Shown here one piece after another: positions 8,412 to 16,250 of a stretch of DNA of 22,441 nucleotides. Source of the DNA: an uncultured bacterium (GTDB taxonomy: Bacteria; Vulcanimicrobiota; Xenobia; Xenobiales; Xenobiaceae); assembly GCA_934621605.1 (NCBI GenBank), contig CAKTUZ010000034.1:1-22441 (forward strand), given 5' to 3'. The notes beneath the pieces were generated by a model. That model saw only the letters and a program-made list of their open reading frames with translations, made no database searches and was not told the DNA's origin. How positions within the stretch are numbered: position 1 is the first letter of the stretch; the number at the start of each line of letters is the position of its first letter. Both the position numbers and the translations under genes were made by a program.

Positions 8412-9530
8412 TTATTGCTTGCGCAATGCCAAGCCGGCTACAACCATAGCCATAGGCGCAAGTGCTTCGAGATCATCAGCCTCAATGCCCTGAACGTTCT
8501 CAATCGAAGCGCTCCGGAACGGATTAGCTATCTGACACTCGATACTTAACTCGTTCGCCAAGTAGACATCGATATTCTTCATTCTGGCTGTACCGCCGGA
8601 AAGAACAACCAAGTCTACCGACTCTGCTTTTTCTTTAGACCGATAATAATCGAAAGAAAGCTGAATATCTCTAACCAAATCGTTCAAAACTGGAACGATA
8701 ATTTTAAAGACCCGCATCGTAGTGGGAGCTACCGGTGCAGAATCGTCACCAACTCTAACAACACACTTCTCAATCTTGAAACGCTCTGCCTCTTCGAAAG
8801 ACAAGTTTAGCTCCTGTCCGATAGCTTTCGTAAAGCTATTACCGGCCACAGAAATAGTTCTATTTTGGCGGAGCAAGCCCGCCTTAAAAATGTTAATACT
8901 TCCCGACGAAGCCCCTAAATTTATCAAAGCAATAGTTTTATCAGCAGCAGAAAACTCAGGATTGCTCTCTTGCAAAGCTCTCAAGAGTGCAAATGGCTCC
9001 AAATCAACCGCTTCGGGAATAGCACCGGCTATTTGAATAAGCTCGCGAGTGTTGGTAATCATCTCTCTCGGAGCTGCCACCAAAAGGACTTCCATCATTT
9101 TAGGATCGTCGGGAATCGATTCCTGAAGAATCAGACCGCTAACCTGAGCATCAGAAACTGCGTAAGGTAAGTACTGTTCAGCCTGATACTGAATGGAAGT
9201 GGAAAGTTCACGTTCAGTCATAATAGGCATCTTGATAGGCCTAATTACCACCGACTGACCGGAAACAGCGCTGACAATGGGGCACTCTGCAGGAAAATTA
9301 TTTTCTTTCAGTAGCTCTCTAATCGTTTCACCCAAAGTCTGGGCATCTACGATAGCGCCATCTTTGATGGTAGCCGGAGGGGTAGGACAAGAAGCATAAC
9401 GCGTCAGTTGAAGTCCTTTTTTGCCACGAACCATAGCAGCAACCTTTATGGTATTGCTGCCAATATCCATACCGCAAACTTCTTCTTCTTTTTTGAAGAT
9501 TTTCTTCAACAGCCCGTTGATAAAGTCCAT
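8412..9530 (-). CDS. pilM: Actin-like ATPase PilM
   Basis: PilM is a cytoplasmic FtsA/actin-fold protein that binds the PilN tail. The 372-aa protein shows the phosphate-1 motif MDIGSNTIKV at residues 21-30, the phosphate-2 motif LINLGASSGSINIF near 205, and the adenosine motif VDLVVLSGGTARM near 310. The N-terminus is a short basic helix (INGLLKKIFKKEEE). The SD is an AGAAGGGG stretch just before the ATG. A gap of 175 nt separates it from pilD, with no clear promoter, and 58 nt separate it from pilN. Confidence 0.94.
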   Translation of the reverse strand: MDFINGLLKKIFKKEEEVCGMDIGSNTIKVAAMVRGKKGLQLTRYASCPTPPATIKDGAIVDAQTLGETIRELLKENNFPAECPIVSAVSGQSVVIRPIKMPIMTERELSTSIQYQAEQYLPYAVSDAQVSGLILQESIPDDPKMMEVLLVAAPREMITNTRELIQIAGAIPEAVDLEPFALLRALQESNPEFSAADKTIALINLGASSGSINIFKAGLLRQNRTISVAGNSFTKAIGQELNLSFEEAERFKIEKCVVRVGDDSAPVAPTTMRVFKIIVPVLNDLVRDIQLSFDYYRSKEKAESVDLVVLSGGTARMKNIDVYLANELSIECQIANPFRSASIENVQGIEADDLEALAPMAMVVAGLALRKQ

Positions 9531-9705
9531 TACTGACCCCTTCTCTTAAACAGCACCACAAATATGCTCGGCGCCGATCACTGCTTCAGGAGCTTTCTTC
9601 CTGGTTCTGTAAAAACCTCCAAGAGCAGCTTTTATAAGAAAGAAACTACACTCGCAGAGAATCTTTGCAGTTCGAGTGAAAATGTAAAACCCCTTCAAAG
9701 TATAT

Positions 9706-10596
9706 TTAGTAGCCAATCCCTGCGTAATATGGCCAATTCATTATAAAATCTACAATTTGATTTTTATAAAGCAAACATACAAAAGCCCCCACAGCCATAA
9801 AAGTTCCCAAAGGTAACGGATCTTTTCCTCTCTTCCTAGAGACCAACATCATTACCAGTGCTAAAGCTGCTCCCAAAACAAAACTCAAAAAGAAAGAAAT
9901 TAATCCTAAATTCCATCCCAAAAAGGAGCCAATCATAGCTGCCAATTTTATATCACCGCCACCCATAGCTTCCTGTTTGCTAACAAATTTACCTATAGAT
10001 TGGATCGCCCAGTAAAAAGCAGTTCCCAAAGCCATACCATACAAAGAAGACAGACCATTGAGCCAAGGACTTCCGGCAGCCTCATACCCCCTCAAACTCT
10101 CCGGCAAAAGAGAAAAATCAAAAAAAGTAAAATCAGCCCGCATGGGAATAAAGAAAGCGCCTACAAGGCCGACGATCATACCGCCATAAGAAACGGAATC
10201 CAAAATAATCCAATGATCGAAATCAGTAAAAAAGACAACGATAAGCAAACAAAAGAAAATAAAAGCATAAACAAATTCTGCATTAACTCCATTATAAAAG
10301 TAATACAGAAAAACTGACATACAAGCGGTGAAAGCTTCTATAGCCGCATAACGCCAAGAGTAAGAACTGCCGCAAACTGAACAGCGCCCTCCCAAATAAA
10401 AATAAGCCACTATGGGCAAATTTTCCCACCAACGCAAAGGTGTACCGCACGTTCCGCAAGCCGATCCTGGCCAAACCACAGAACGTTCCAAAGGAAGACG
10501 ATAGATGGCTACATTGAGAAAACTGCCAATCAATGAGCCGTAAACAAAAACAATAACAGCTCCTATCGGATTGCTGCAACACAGTTCTTCTAACAT
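9706..10596 (-). CDS. pilD: Prepilin peptidase / N-methyltransferase PilD
   Basis: PilD cleaves the prepilin leader and methylates the new N-terminal residue. It is a polytopic aspartyl protease. The zinc domain is intact (CGTCGTPLRWWENLPIVAY then CSVCG). The catalytic Asp residues are in FFTDFDHWIILD and in the GxGD-type motif MGGGDIKLAAMIGSFLG. The frame stays open up to an ATG at 10707, but that start lacks an SD and runs through a C9/G9 terminator hairpin. The ATG at 10596 (MLEELCCSNPIGAVIVF) gives 296 aa and the usual N-terminus before YGSLIGSFLNVAIYRLP. Its SD (AGGGAG, about 13 nt away) is weak, so expression may be low. Confidence 0.92.
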   Translation of the reverse strand: MLEELCCSNPIGAVIVFVYGSLIGSFLNVAIYRLPLERSVVWPGSACGTCGTPLRWWENLPIVAYFYLGGRCSVCGSSYSWRYAAIEAFTACMSVFLYYFYNGVNAEFVYAFIFFCLLIVVFFTDFDHWIILDSVSYGGMIVGLVGAFFIPMRADFTFFDFSLLPESLRGYEAAGSPWLNGLSSLYGMALGTAFYWAIQSIGKFVSKQEAMGGGDIKLAAMIGSFLGWNLGLISFFLSFVLGAALALVMMLVSRKRGKDPLPLGTFMAVGAFVCLLYKNQIVDFIMNWPYYAGIGY

Positions 10597-10653
10597 AAAA
10601 AACGGGACACTCCCTTGTTTTACGTTTTTCCCCAGGATAGAGCAAACTTGACT

Positions 10654-10688
10654 AAAAAAACCCCCCCCCACAAAAGAGTGGGGGGGGG
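10654..10688 (-). terminator. Terminator after the pilin gene built from C9 and G9 tracts
   Basis: On the minus strand nine C plus AC pair with GT plus nine G, an 11-bp perfect stem with a 6-nt loop, followed by T7. It starts about 30 nt after the pilin stop. A T8 run precedes the stem. Homopolymers of nine are prone to slippage, so the stem length may vary between cells. Confidence 0.85.
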
Positions 10689-10719
10689 AAAAAAAACTCA
10701 TGGTCAAAAAAAAGACCGA

Positions 10720-11202
10720 CTACTTATCATCAAGTGAATGAGGATTAACGTTAGCAGCCGCAGCAGCTTGCTCATTTTCGACTAATCCCATAGTAGCAGT
10801 GAAAGCAGGATAACCCTCTCCGCAACCAGCAGCTGTATGATTAGACTCTGAGCAATACACTATATAACGGTCAGGATTACTAGCGGATTTATAAGCTGCG
10901 CTATAAGTATCTTTGCCGGCGGAAGGGCAATTAGGAATAGCCTTCATGTAGGGCTGCTGGCCATTGGCTGCGGTCTTAAGAGCTTCGAGTGTAGCGGGAT
11001 AGCGACCACCATTGTCAGTAGCGTACATTTCGCAAGCAGTACCGATATTCTTCAGATTGGCCTTGCAGGAAGTAACCTGACCCTGAGCACGAGCGCGGAT
11101 GAAGTTAGGTACCAAGATAGCGGCCAAAATAGCGATAATAGCGATAACGATCATGAGCTCGATCAAGGTAAAACCTTTACGAGAAGAGACGCGATGCATC
11201 AT
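10720..11202 (-). CDS. pilA: Type IV major pilin (prepilin)
   Basis: This is the pilus subunit. The 160-aa prepilin has a short basic leader (MMHRVSSRKG) and a type III signal cut between Gly10 and Phe11 (FTLIELMIVIAIIAILAAIL), with Glu at +5 of the mature chain. The globular part has five Cys (46, 57, 92, 117, 127), so one is unpaired if the others form disulfides. The C-terminus is Ala/Asn-rich and ends HSLDDK. The SD is GGAGG, 10 nt before the first of two ATGs. The gene has its own sigma70-type promoter and terminators on both sides, which suits the most abundant part of the machine. It could in principle be a pseudopilin, but the complete T4P set argues for a pilin. Confidence 0.95.
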   Translation of the reverse strand: MMHRVSSRKGFTLIELMIVIAIIAILAAILVPNFIRARAQGQVTSCKANLKNIGTACEMYATDNGGRYPATLEALKTAANGQQPYMKAIPNCPSAGKDTYSAAYKSASNPDRYIVYCSESNHTAAGCGEGYPAFTATMGLVENEQAAAAANVNPHSLDDK

Positions 11203-11284
11203 CTGAAAATTTCCTCCAAAATATTTACGAATGCAGGCCTAGTAGAATTTCGCCCTGAAGCTGCAACTCTATAGGTATGGCTAA

Positions 11285-11313
11285 ATACTAATGCACGCCC
11301 CCACCTTTGTCAA
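11285..11313 (-). promoter_or_regulatory. Promoter of the pilin gene
   Basis: On the minus strand a perfect -35 TTGACA (11313-11308) and a -10 TAGTAT (11290-11285, 4 of 6) are separated by exactly 17 nt. The promoter lies between the pilC terminator and the pilin start and implies a leader of roughly 75 nt. Confidence 0.8.
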
Positions 11314-11343
11314 CCTTACTAAACCAATTAGCTCCCTAATTTA

Positions 11344-11419
11344 ACAATTTTTACAAAAAAATAAAAGTTGGGAGAGTTACCGCAAATCCAACAATTTGCT
11401 AAAGTTCTCTCCCAACTTT
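11344..11419 (-). terminator. Strong rho-independent terminator after pilC
   Basis: A perfect 13-bp stem (AAAGTTGGGAGAG at 11364-11376 with its complement at 11407-11419) encloses an inner GCAAAT/ATTTGC hairpin. On the minus strand it is followed by TTTATTTTTTT. It ends the pilB-T-C transcript before the pilin promoter. Confidence 0.9.
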
Positions 11420-11476
11420 CCGACAACATACCCCCGCCTTAAGCGCAGGCATACATACCCATTCTTTTTAAGCGAC

Positions 11477-12706
11477 TTAAGCCATACTTCCGACCAACTG
11501 ATACAGCGGTAAAAATACAGAAATAACGATAAAGCCTACGATACCACCCATACCGACAATCATGATAGGCTCCAACATTGAAGTTAAAGACGAAAGCAAG
11601 TAATCAACTTCTGTATCATAGAAGTCAGCTATCTTGGAAAGCATAGCGTCTAAGTTACCAGTCTCCTCACCTACGGCCACCATTTGAGTAACCATGGGCG
11701 GGAACATACCGGAAGCACCTAAAGGAGAAGCGATACTCTCACCTTCACGAATGCTATCTCTGATCCTGGTAACGGTAGCAGCAATTACTTCGTTACCGGA
11801 AGCCTTACCTACAATTTCCAAAGATTGCATAATAGGTACACCAGAAGAAAGCAAAGTACCTAATGTACGGCAAAAACGAGAAATAGCCACCTTCTTGTTC
11901 AACAAACCGAAAACCGGTAAATTGAGCTTCAGCTGGTCATATTGCTTACGTCCGGCCGGAGTTTCAACATACTTCTTGAGTAGTACGACACAAACACCGC
12001 CCCCCAAAAAGAAGAAAGCCAAGAAGACAGGATTACGGGCTAGCTTAGTAACGCCGATCAAAATCCTGGTAGGCAGAGGCAACTGCAAGTTCATACCCTC
12101 GAAGAGAGATACGAACGTAGGCAAAATATAAGTAACTAAGAAGAACACGATGCCCATGGCCATAACTAAAATAACCACAGGATAGGTCAAAGCGGCCTTC
12201 ACCTTCTTCTTCAAGGCAAAGTCTTTTTCCATGAAGCCGGCCAAACGTTCCAAAACTTCATCGAGCACACCACCCATCTCACCGGCTTTTACCATACTAT
12301 AATACAAAGTGGAAAAAACGTCGGGATGCTTTTGCAGAGCGCTCGATAAAGTAGAGCCGCCTTCTACGTCGCGTCTAACTTGGACGAGAGTTTGCTGCAG
12401 TTTCTTGTCTTCAGTTTGCTCAGATAAAATGTCAAGGCAACGAACCATTGCCAAGCCAGCGTTAATCATCGTGGCGAACTGTCTACTAAAAACCGTAAGC
12501 GCCTGCTCGTCAACTTTCTTCATATTCTGGAGCCAGCCAAAGATATCCCCATCAGCAGCGCTTCCAGATCGCTGTTCCATCTTTACGATGGTCATCTTCA
12601 TGTCCTGTTGGACGATCTTTTGGGCCGCTCTGATATTGGGAGCTTCCAATTGGTCTTTTCTAATCTGACCCTCTTGATCACGTGCTTCGTATACGAAGAC
12701 AGGCAT
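11477..12706 (-). CDS. pilC: T4P inner-membrane platform protein PilC
   Basis: PilC is the GspF-family membrane platform on which PilB and PilT act. The 409-aa length is typical. After an N-terminal VYEARDQEGQIRKDQLEAPN segment there are two GspF domains (ALTVFSRQFATMINAGLAMV and ISRFCRTLGTLLSSGVPIMQ), each leading into membrane helices near residues 170-195, 222-240 and 375-402. The SD is AAGGAGG before the ATG. A 21-codon ORF lies 45 nt upstream. A strong terminator follows it. Confidence 0.95.
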   Translation of the reverse strand: MPVFVYEARDQEGQIRKDQLEAPNIRAAQKIVQQDMKMTIVKMEQRSGSAADGDIFGWLQNMKKVDEQALTVFSRQFATMINAGLAMVRCLDILSEQTEDKKLQQTLVQVRRDVEGGSTLSSALQKHPDVFSTLYYSMVKAGEMGGVLDEVLERLAGFMEKDFALKKKVKAALTYPVVILVMAMGIVFFLVTYILPTFVSLFEGMNLQLPLPTRILIGVTKLARNPVFLAFFFLGGGVCVVLLKKYVETPAGRKQYDQLKLNLPVFGLLNKKVAISRFCRTLGTLLSSGVPIMQSLEIVGKASGNEVIAATVTRIRDSIREGESIASPLGASGMFPPMVTQMVAVGEETGNLDAMLSKIADFYDTEVDYLLSSLTSMLEPIMIVGMGGIVGFIVISVFLPLYQLVGSMA

Positions 12707-12750
12707 TGGCGCCTAACCTCCTTGCAACAACTCTCTTTTCAACAAAAAAA

Positions 12751-12816
12751 CTAGATACGAGACAAAGAACCGACAAGAATGCACATAACGGGCACGAGCC
12801 ACCAAATAGCTGACAT
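12751..12816 (-). CDS. Possible 21-aa hydrophobic peptide between pilT and pilC
   Basis: A short ORF starts 8 nt after a perfect TAGGAGG site. It reads MSAIWWLVPVMCILVGSL and then Ser-Arg-Ile before TAG. Almost the whole peptide is a membrane-like helix with two adjacent Trp residues. It sits 45 nt upstream of pilC and on the same strand. It may be a small membrane protein of the pilus or only a leader that helps load ribosomes. No family is recognised. Confidence 0.5.
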   Translation of the reverse strand: MSAIWWLVPVMCILVGSLSRI

Positions 12817-12908
12817 AGCGAATACCTCCTATTTATCTCCCAGCCATCCTCTCAAGAGAACAACTGTCCCAATTACACAATTTCCGTTCATTCGATAAGT
12901 GAGCCAGA

Positions 12909-12933
12909 ATCCTTCCTAAATAGGAGGAAGGAT
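12909..12933. repeat. Perfect inverted repeat after pilT
   Basis: ATCCTTCCT pairs with AGGAAGGAT (9 bp, 7-nt loop), about 15 nt past the pilT stop. Neither strand has a T run after it, so it is not a standard terminator. It may be an mRNA stability or processing hairpin. Confidence 0.6.
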
Positions 12934-12947
12934 ACCAGCTATTGCTA

Positions 12948-14039
12948 TTACTTGCGATTGGCGCTCTCAATCATGCGGCGCAAATCATCGGCGTGAGTAG
13001 TATGGTTGAGAGCCTCTTCCATGGTAATTTGCTTGGTATTATACAGATCGAGAAGAGCTTGCTCCATAGTCTGCATACCATGCTTGGAACCAGTCTGAAT
13101 GGCATTATAGATCTGGTGACTCTTACCTTCACGGATAAGGTTACGCACGGCAGAGGTGGTAATCATAACCTCTACAGCAGGTACTCGTCCTTTTCCTGAA
13201 GCATGGGGAATTAACTGTTGAGAAAAAACACCTTCAAGCACAGAAGCCAACTGAATGCGAATCTGTTGTTGCTGGTGAGGCGGAAATACATCCACAATAC
13301 GGTCTACAGTCTGGGAAGCATCGCAAGTATGCAAAGTAGAGAAGACCAAGTGTCCAGTTTCGGCAGCTGTCAGAGTACCAGCCATAGTATCCAAGTCACG
13401 CATCTCGCCGACCAAAATAACATCGGGATCTTCACGTAAAGAGGAACGCAAAGCATTGGCCCAGCTCATAGTATCCTGACCTAACTCGCGTTGATTGATC
13501 ATAGACTTCTTATGGAAGTGTACGTATTCGATAGGATCCTCAATAGTAAGGATATGGAAATTATGCTCAGAGTTAATCAAGTCTAACATACAAGCTAAAG
13601 TAGTAGACTTACCCTGGCCTGTAGCGCCGGTAACCAAAATGAGTCCTTGAGGACTGCGTACCATATCTTCAATAACGGGAGGCAAGTTCAACTCCGCGCG
13701 AGAGGGAATCACGCTTGAAATAGCACGCAAAGTAGCGCCCACATTGCCGCGCTGTTTAAAGACGTTGACACGAAAACGACCGTAATCGCGTACACCGTGA
13801 GAGCAATCCAACTCCCAAGTTTTTTCGAACTTTTCTTTCTGACGCTCGTTCAGAATACTGTAAATCAAGCGCTTGCTGTCATCTGACACCAGACGGGGAA
13901 GTTCGGTGGGAGTAAGCTTGCCGCTGATACGCAGAATAGGAGGCAGACCTACAGACAAATGCAAGTCGGAAGCGCCCTTCTCAACGGTAAGTTTAAGCAA
14001 GTCGTCCATGGTGTAGCGGAATGAAGATGCTACTGACAT
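12948..14039 (-). CDS. pilT: Pilus retraction ATPase PilT
   Basis: PilT is a hexameric ATPase that depolymerises the pilus and powers twitching. The 363-aa length is typical. The Walker A motif near residue 137 reads GATGQGKST, where GPTGSGKST is usual, but the P-loop Lys and Ser/Thr are kept. LTIEDPIEY (Asp box), LREDPDVILVGEMRD (Walker B), TGHLVFSTLHTCDASQ (His box) and SAVRNLIREGK, the PilT-specific AIRNLIRE-like motif, are all present. The SD GGAGG lies inside the end of a 37-codon ORF whose stop overlaps the pilT start, so translation may be coupled. It follows pilB. Confidence 0.95.
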   Translation of the reverse strand: MSVASSFRYTMDDLLKLTVEKGASDLHLSVGLPPILRISGKLTPTELPRLVSDDSKRLIYSILNERQKEKFEKTWELDCSHGVRDYGRFRVNVFKQRGNVGATLRAISSVIPSRAELNLPPVIEDMVRSPQGLILVTGATGQGKSTTLACMLDLINSEHNFHILTIEDPIEYVHFHKKSMINQRELGQDTMSWANALRSSLREDPDVILVGEMRDLDTMAGTLTAAETGHLVFSTLHTCDASQTVDRIVDVFPPHQQQQIRIQLASVLEGVFSQQLIPHASGKGRVPAVEVMITTSAVRNLIREGKSHQIYNAIQTGSKHGMQTMEQALLDLYNTKQITMEEALNHTTHADDLRRMIESANRK

Positions 14040-14143
14040 ATTGTGACCTCCAGGTATTGAGCTTTAGTCTGTAAACTAAACATAACCGTCTTTACAGTCA
14101 GAACAAAAAAAATGACCAAACCGACATTGTTTCTGTCCGGCAT
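14030..14143 (-). CDS. Possible 37-aa membrane-like peptide overlapping the pilT start
   Basis: The ATG at 14143 has an ideal GGAGG site 6 nt upstream. The peptide has a short polar start (MPDRNN), a hydrophobic stretch VGLVIFFVLTVKTVMFSL and a polar tail. It ends 10 nt inside pilT in another frame, which is the geometry of translational coupling. It may be a leader peptide or a small membrane protein. No known family is recognised, and random occurrence cannot be excluded. Confidence 0.45.
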   Translation of the reverse strand: MPDRNNVGLVIFFVLTVKTVMFSLQTKAQYLEVTICQ

Positions 14144-14253
14144 TACGCTCCTCCCCCCATCCGACTAAAGCGAATAGCCAACGCTCTGCAATACGGTACA
14201 AAAAAAAAGAATTGACAAAACAAACAGAGCGCTAAGTGCCTGTTCTGAAAAAG

Positions 14254-14290
14254 AATATTCAGCTGCAAGCCCAAAGCGCTATTGAATATT
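14254..14290 (-). terminator. Weak hairpin right after pilB
   Basis: AATATTCA and TGAATATT pair perfectly (8 bp, loop 21 nt) starting two bases after the pilB stop, followed by CTTTTTC on the minus strand. It may be a weak terminator or a stabilising 3' hairpin. Confidence 0.4.
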
Positions 14291-14292
14291 TA

Positions 14293-16035
14293 TCAGAAAT
14301 CGCCGGAACTCTCTACGTAAACTACACGCAAGCTCTCTTCCATTGAAGTGACGCCGGAGAGCACTTTAGCCAAAGCGTCGTCCTGCATAGTACGCATGCC
14401 TTCTTCGATAGCCGCTTGCTTAATTTCAGCAGTAGAGCTGCGATGGAGAATGAGAGCGCGTACACGGTCGGTAATGGTAAGGATTTCATGAATACCCGTA
14501 CGTCCGCGATAACCGGTCATTTTACAGTTGTCACAACCGCGGCCGCGATAGAAGTTAATCGTCGTATCAGAGTACATAGAAAGACCGAAACGACGCACAG
14601 CTTCGGGAGTAGGTTCATAAGGTTCTTTACAGTTGGGACAAATAGTTCTGGCCAAGCGCTGACCAAGCACACCAATTACAGAAGAAGCGACCAAGAAGGG
14701 CTCCACCCCCATCTCTACCAGACGGGAAATAGCGCCAGAAGCATCGTTGGTGTGCAGAGTGGAAAGAACCAAGTGACCGGTCAGAGCGGCCTCTACGGCG
14801 ATGCGAGCCGTTTCTGTGTCTCGAATCTCACCGACCATGATGATGTCGGGGTCTTGACGAAGGAAAGCGCGCAAAGCTGAAGCAAAGGTCAGGTCGGCTT
14901 TGTTATTTACCTGCACTTGGTTAATACCTGGCAACTGATACTCTACAGGATCTTCAATAGTCAAAATATTAGTTAAACCTGTATTGAGCTTATTTAAGCA
15001 AGAGTAAAGAGTAGTAGACTTACCTGAACCTGTAGGGCCGGTAACCAAAATCATGCCATAAGGTTTTTCTACAACATCTTCAAACATACGTTGATTGATA
15101 TCGGAGAAACCTAGTTTATTCAAACCAAGCATTACAGAGCCGCGGTCCAAAATACGCATTACCACCTTTTCGCCGTGAATACAAGGCACGGTGGAAACAC
15201 GCAAGTCGAATTCACGACCATCATGGCGCAAGTGAATCTTGCCATCTTGAGGGATACGACGTTCGGCAATGTCCATATTGGACATAATTTTAATACGAGA
15301 CACCATAGGAGCCTGAATATGCTTAGGCGGGCTCATTACATCATGTAACACACCGTCTACACGGTAACGTACTTTTACGTTACGAGCTTCGGGCTCAATG
15401 TGAATATCGGAAGCCTTATCATTAATAGCCTGAGAAATAATCAAGTTTACGACGCGAACAATAGGCGCCTCATCGACCATTTCTTTGAGCTTATTGATAT
15501 CTATTTCATTTTCTTCAATATCATCTTCAACTTCCATACTATCGCCGAAATCAGTATCCACCAAATCCTTCACTACATCATCAACTGCCACCATATCGGT
15601 AGTACCGAACATAGTGCTGATAGCTTTTTTAATGGCGTCTTCGGTGGCAATTACCGGTTTAATATCAAAGCCGGTAATCAAGCGAATGTCGTCAATGGCC
15701 AACACGTTAAGCGGATCGACCATAGCCAGAGTGAGTTTATTATCACGCTGCTCAATCGGTATGACATTATAGCGTTTGGCTAGGTGCTCGGGGATAGACT
15801 TTACTAGTTCGGCATCTAGGACTTTTCCGTCTAAATCTACGAAAGCTACATTCATAGCTTTACCCAGAGATTCGACAATATCCTTATCGGTGACAAAACC
15901 TTTAGCGACTAAAACCTTTTGTAAAGGCTCTTTGGTACTCTCTGCCTGAACTTTGGCTTTTTCCAACTGACGTTGGGTAATAAAGCCTTCTTCAACCAGC
16001 ATAGCACCAATTTCTTCTGGACTCTTGGAAACCAT
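14293..16035 (-). CDS. pilB: Pilus assembly ATPase PilB
   Basis: PilB is the hexameric ATPase that extends the pilus. The chosen start at 16035 (MVSKSPEEIGAMLVEEG, 580 aa) has GGAG 10 nt upstream; an ATG at 16065 is also in frame. The N-terminal MshEN/T2SSE-N region spans about 1-160 (EEGFITQRQLEKA, VAFVDLDGKVLDAELV); MshEN domains bind c-di-GMP in some relatives. An acidic linker follows. The ATPase core shows GPTGSGKST near 332, the Asp box IEDPVEYQ, Walker B LRQDPDIIMVGEIRD and the His box TGHLVLSTLHTND. The four-Cys zinc site CPNC near 463 and CDNC near 498 distinguishes it from PilT. It is the first pilus gene of the run. Confidence 0.95.
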   Translation of the reverse strand: MVSKSPEEIGAMLVEEGFITQRQLEKAKVQAESTKEPLQKVLVAKGFVTDKDIVESLGKAMNVAFVDLDGKVLDAELVKSIPEHLAKRYNVIPIEQRDNKLTLAMVDPLNVLAIDDIRLITGFDIKPVIATEDAIKKAISTMFGTTDMVAVDDVVKDLVDTDFGDSMEVEDDIEENEIDINKLKEMVDEAPIVRVVNLIISQAINDKASDIHIEPEARNVKVRYRVDGVLHDVMSPPKHIQAPMVSRIKIMSNMDIAERRIPQDGKIHLRHDGREFDLRVSTVPCIHGEKVVMRILDRGSVMLGLNKLGFSDINQRMFEDVVEKPYGMILVTGPTGSGKSTTLYSCLNKLNTGLTNILTIEDPVEYQLPGINQVQVNNKADLTFASALRAFLRQDPDIIMVGEIRDTETARIAVEAALTGHLVLSTLHTNDASGAISRLVEMGVEPFLVASSVIGVLGQRLARTICPNCKEPYEPTPEAVRRFGLSMYSDTTINFYRGRGCDNCKMTGYRGRTGIHEILTITDRVRALILHRSSTAEIKQAAIEEGMRTMQDDALAKVLSGVTSMEESLRVVYVESSGDF

Positions 16036-16125
16036 CCCAAACTCACTCCGTTGCAAGCATTTCACTCGACGCGAACATCATTTCTTCGCAAAAAACGGAA
16101 AAAAATCACACGCCAACTGGGTAGG

Positions 16126-16140
16126 TTTGCTTCAAGCAAA
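16126..16140. promoter_or_regulatory. Perfect 15-nt palindrome upstream of pilB
   Basis: TTTGCTTCAAGCAAA is a perfect inverted repeat with a single-base centre, about 90 bp upstream of pilB. Its form suits a dimeric repressor or activator site. No clear sigma70 promoter was found next to it. Confidence 0.35.
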
Positions 16141-16184
16141 ATCGGCTTTTATCCTGTCTATATGGGCAAATAATTAAACCAAAA

Positions 16185-16227
16185 GAAAACTGTCCGCCTT
16201 CTTGACAAAATACAGCGCACAGTTTTC
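16185..16227 (-). terminator. Probable terminator between udk and pilB
   Basis: GAAAACTGT and ACAGTTTTC pair over 9 bp around a 25-nt loop about 25 nt past the udk stop. On the minus strand the stem is followed by TTTTGGTTT, an imperfect T tract. Confidence 0.45.
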
Positions 16228-16250
16228 AAAAAAAAACTCAAACAAAAACC

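Noticed and set aside
10597..10707. N-terminal extension of PilD from the ATG at 10707
   Set aside because: It has no SD, translates through a terminator hairpin, and precedes the normal family N-terminus.
16203..16208. Plus-strand TTGACA between udk and pilB
   Set aside because: No -10 element is present 16-18 nt downstream, and the plus strand carries no gene there.
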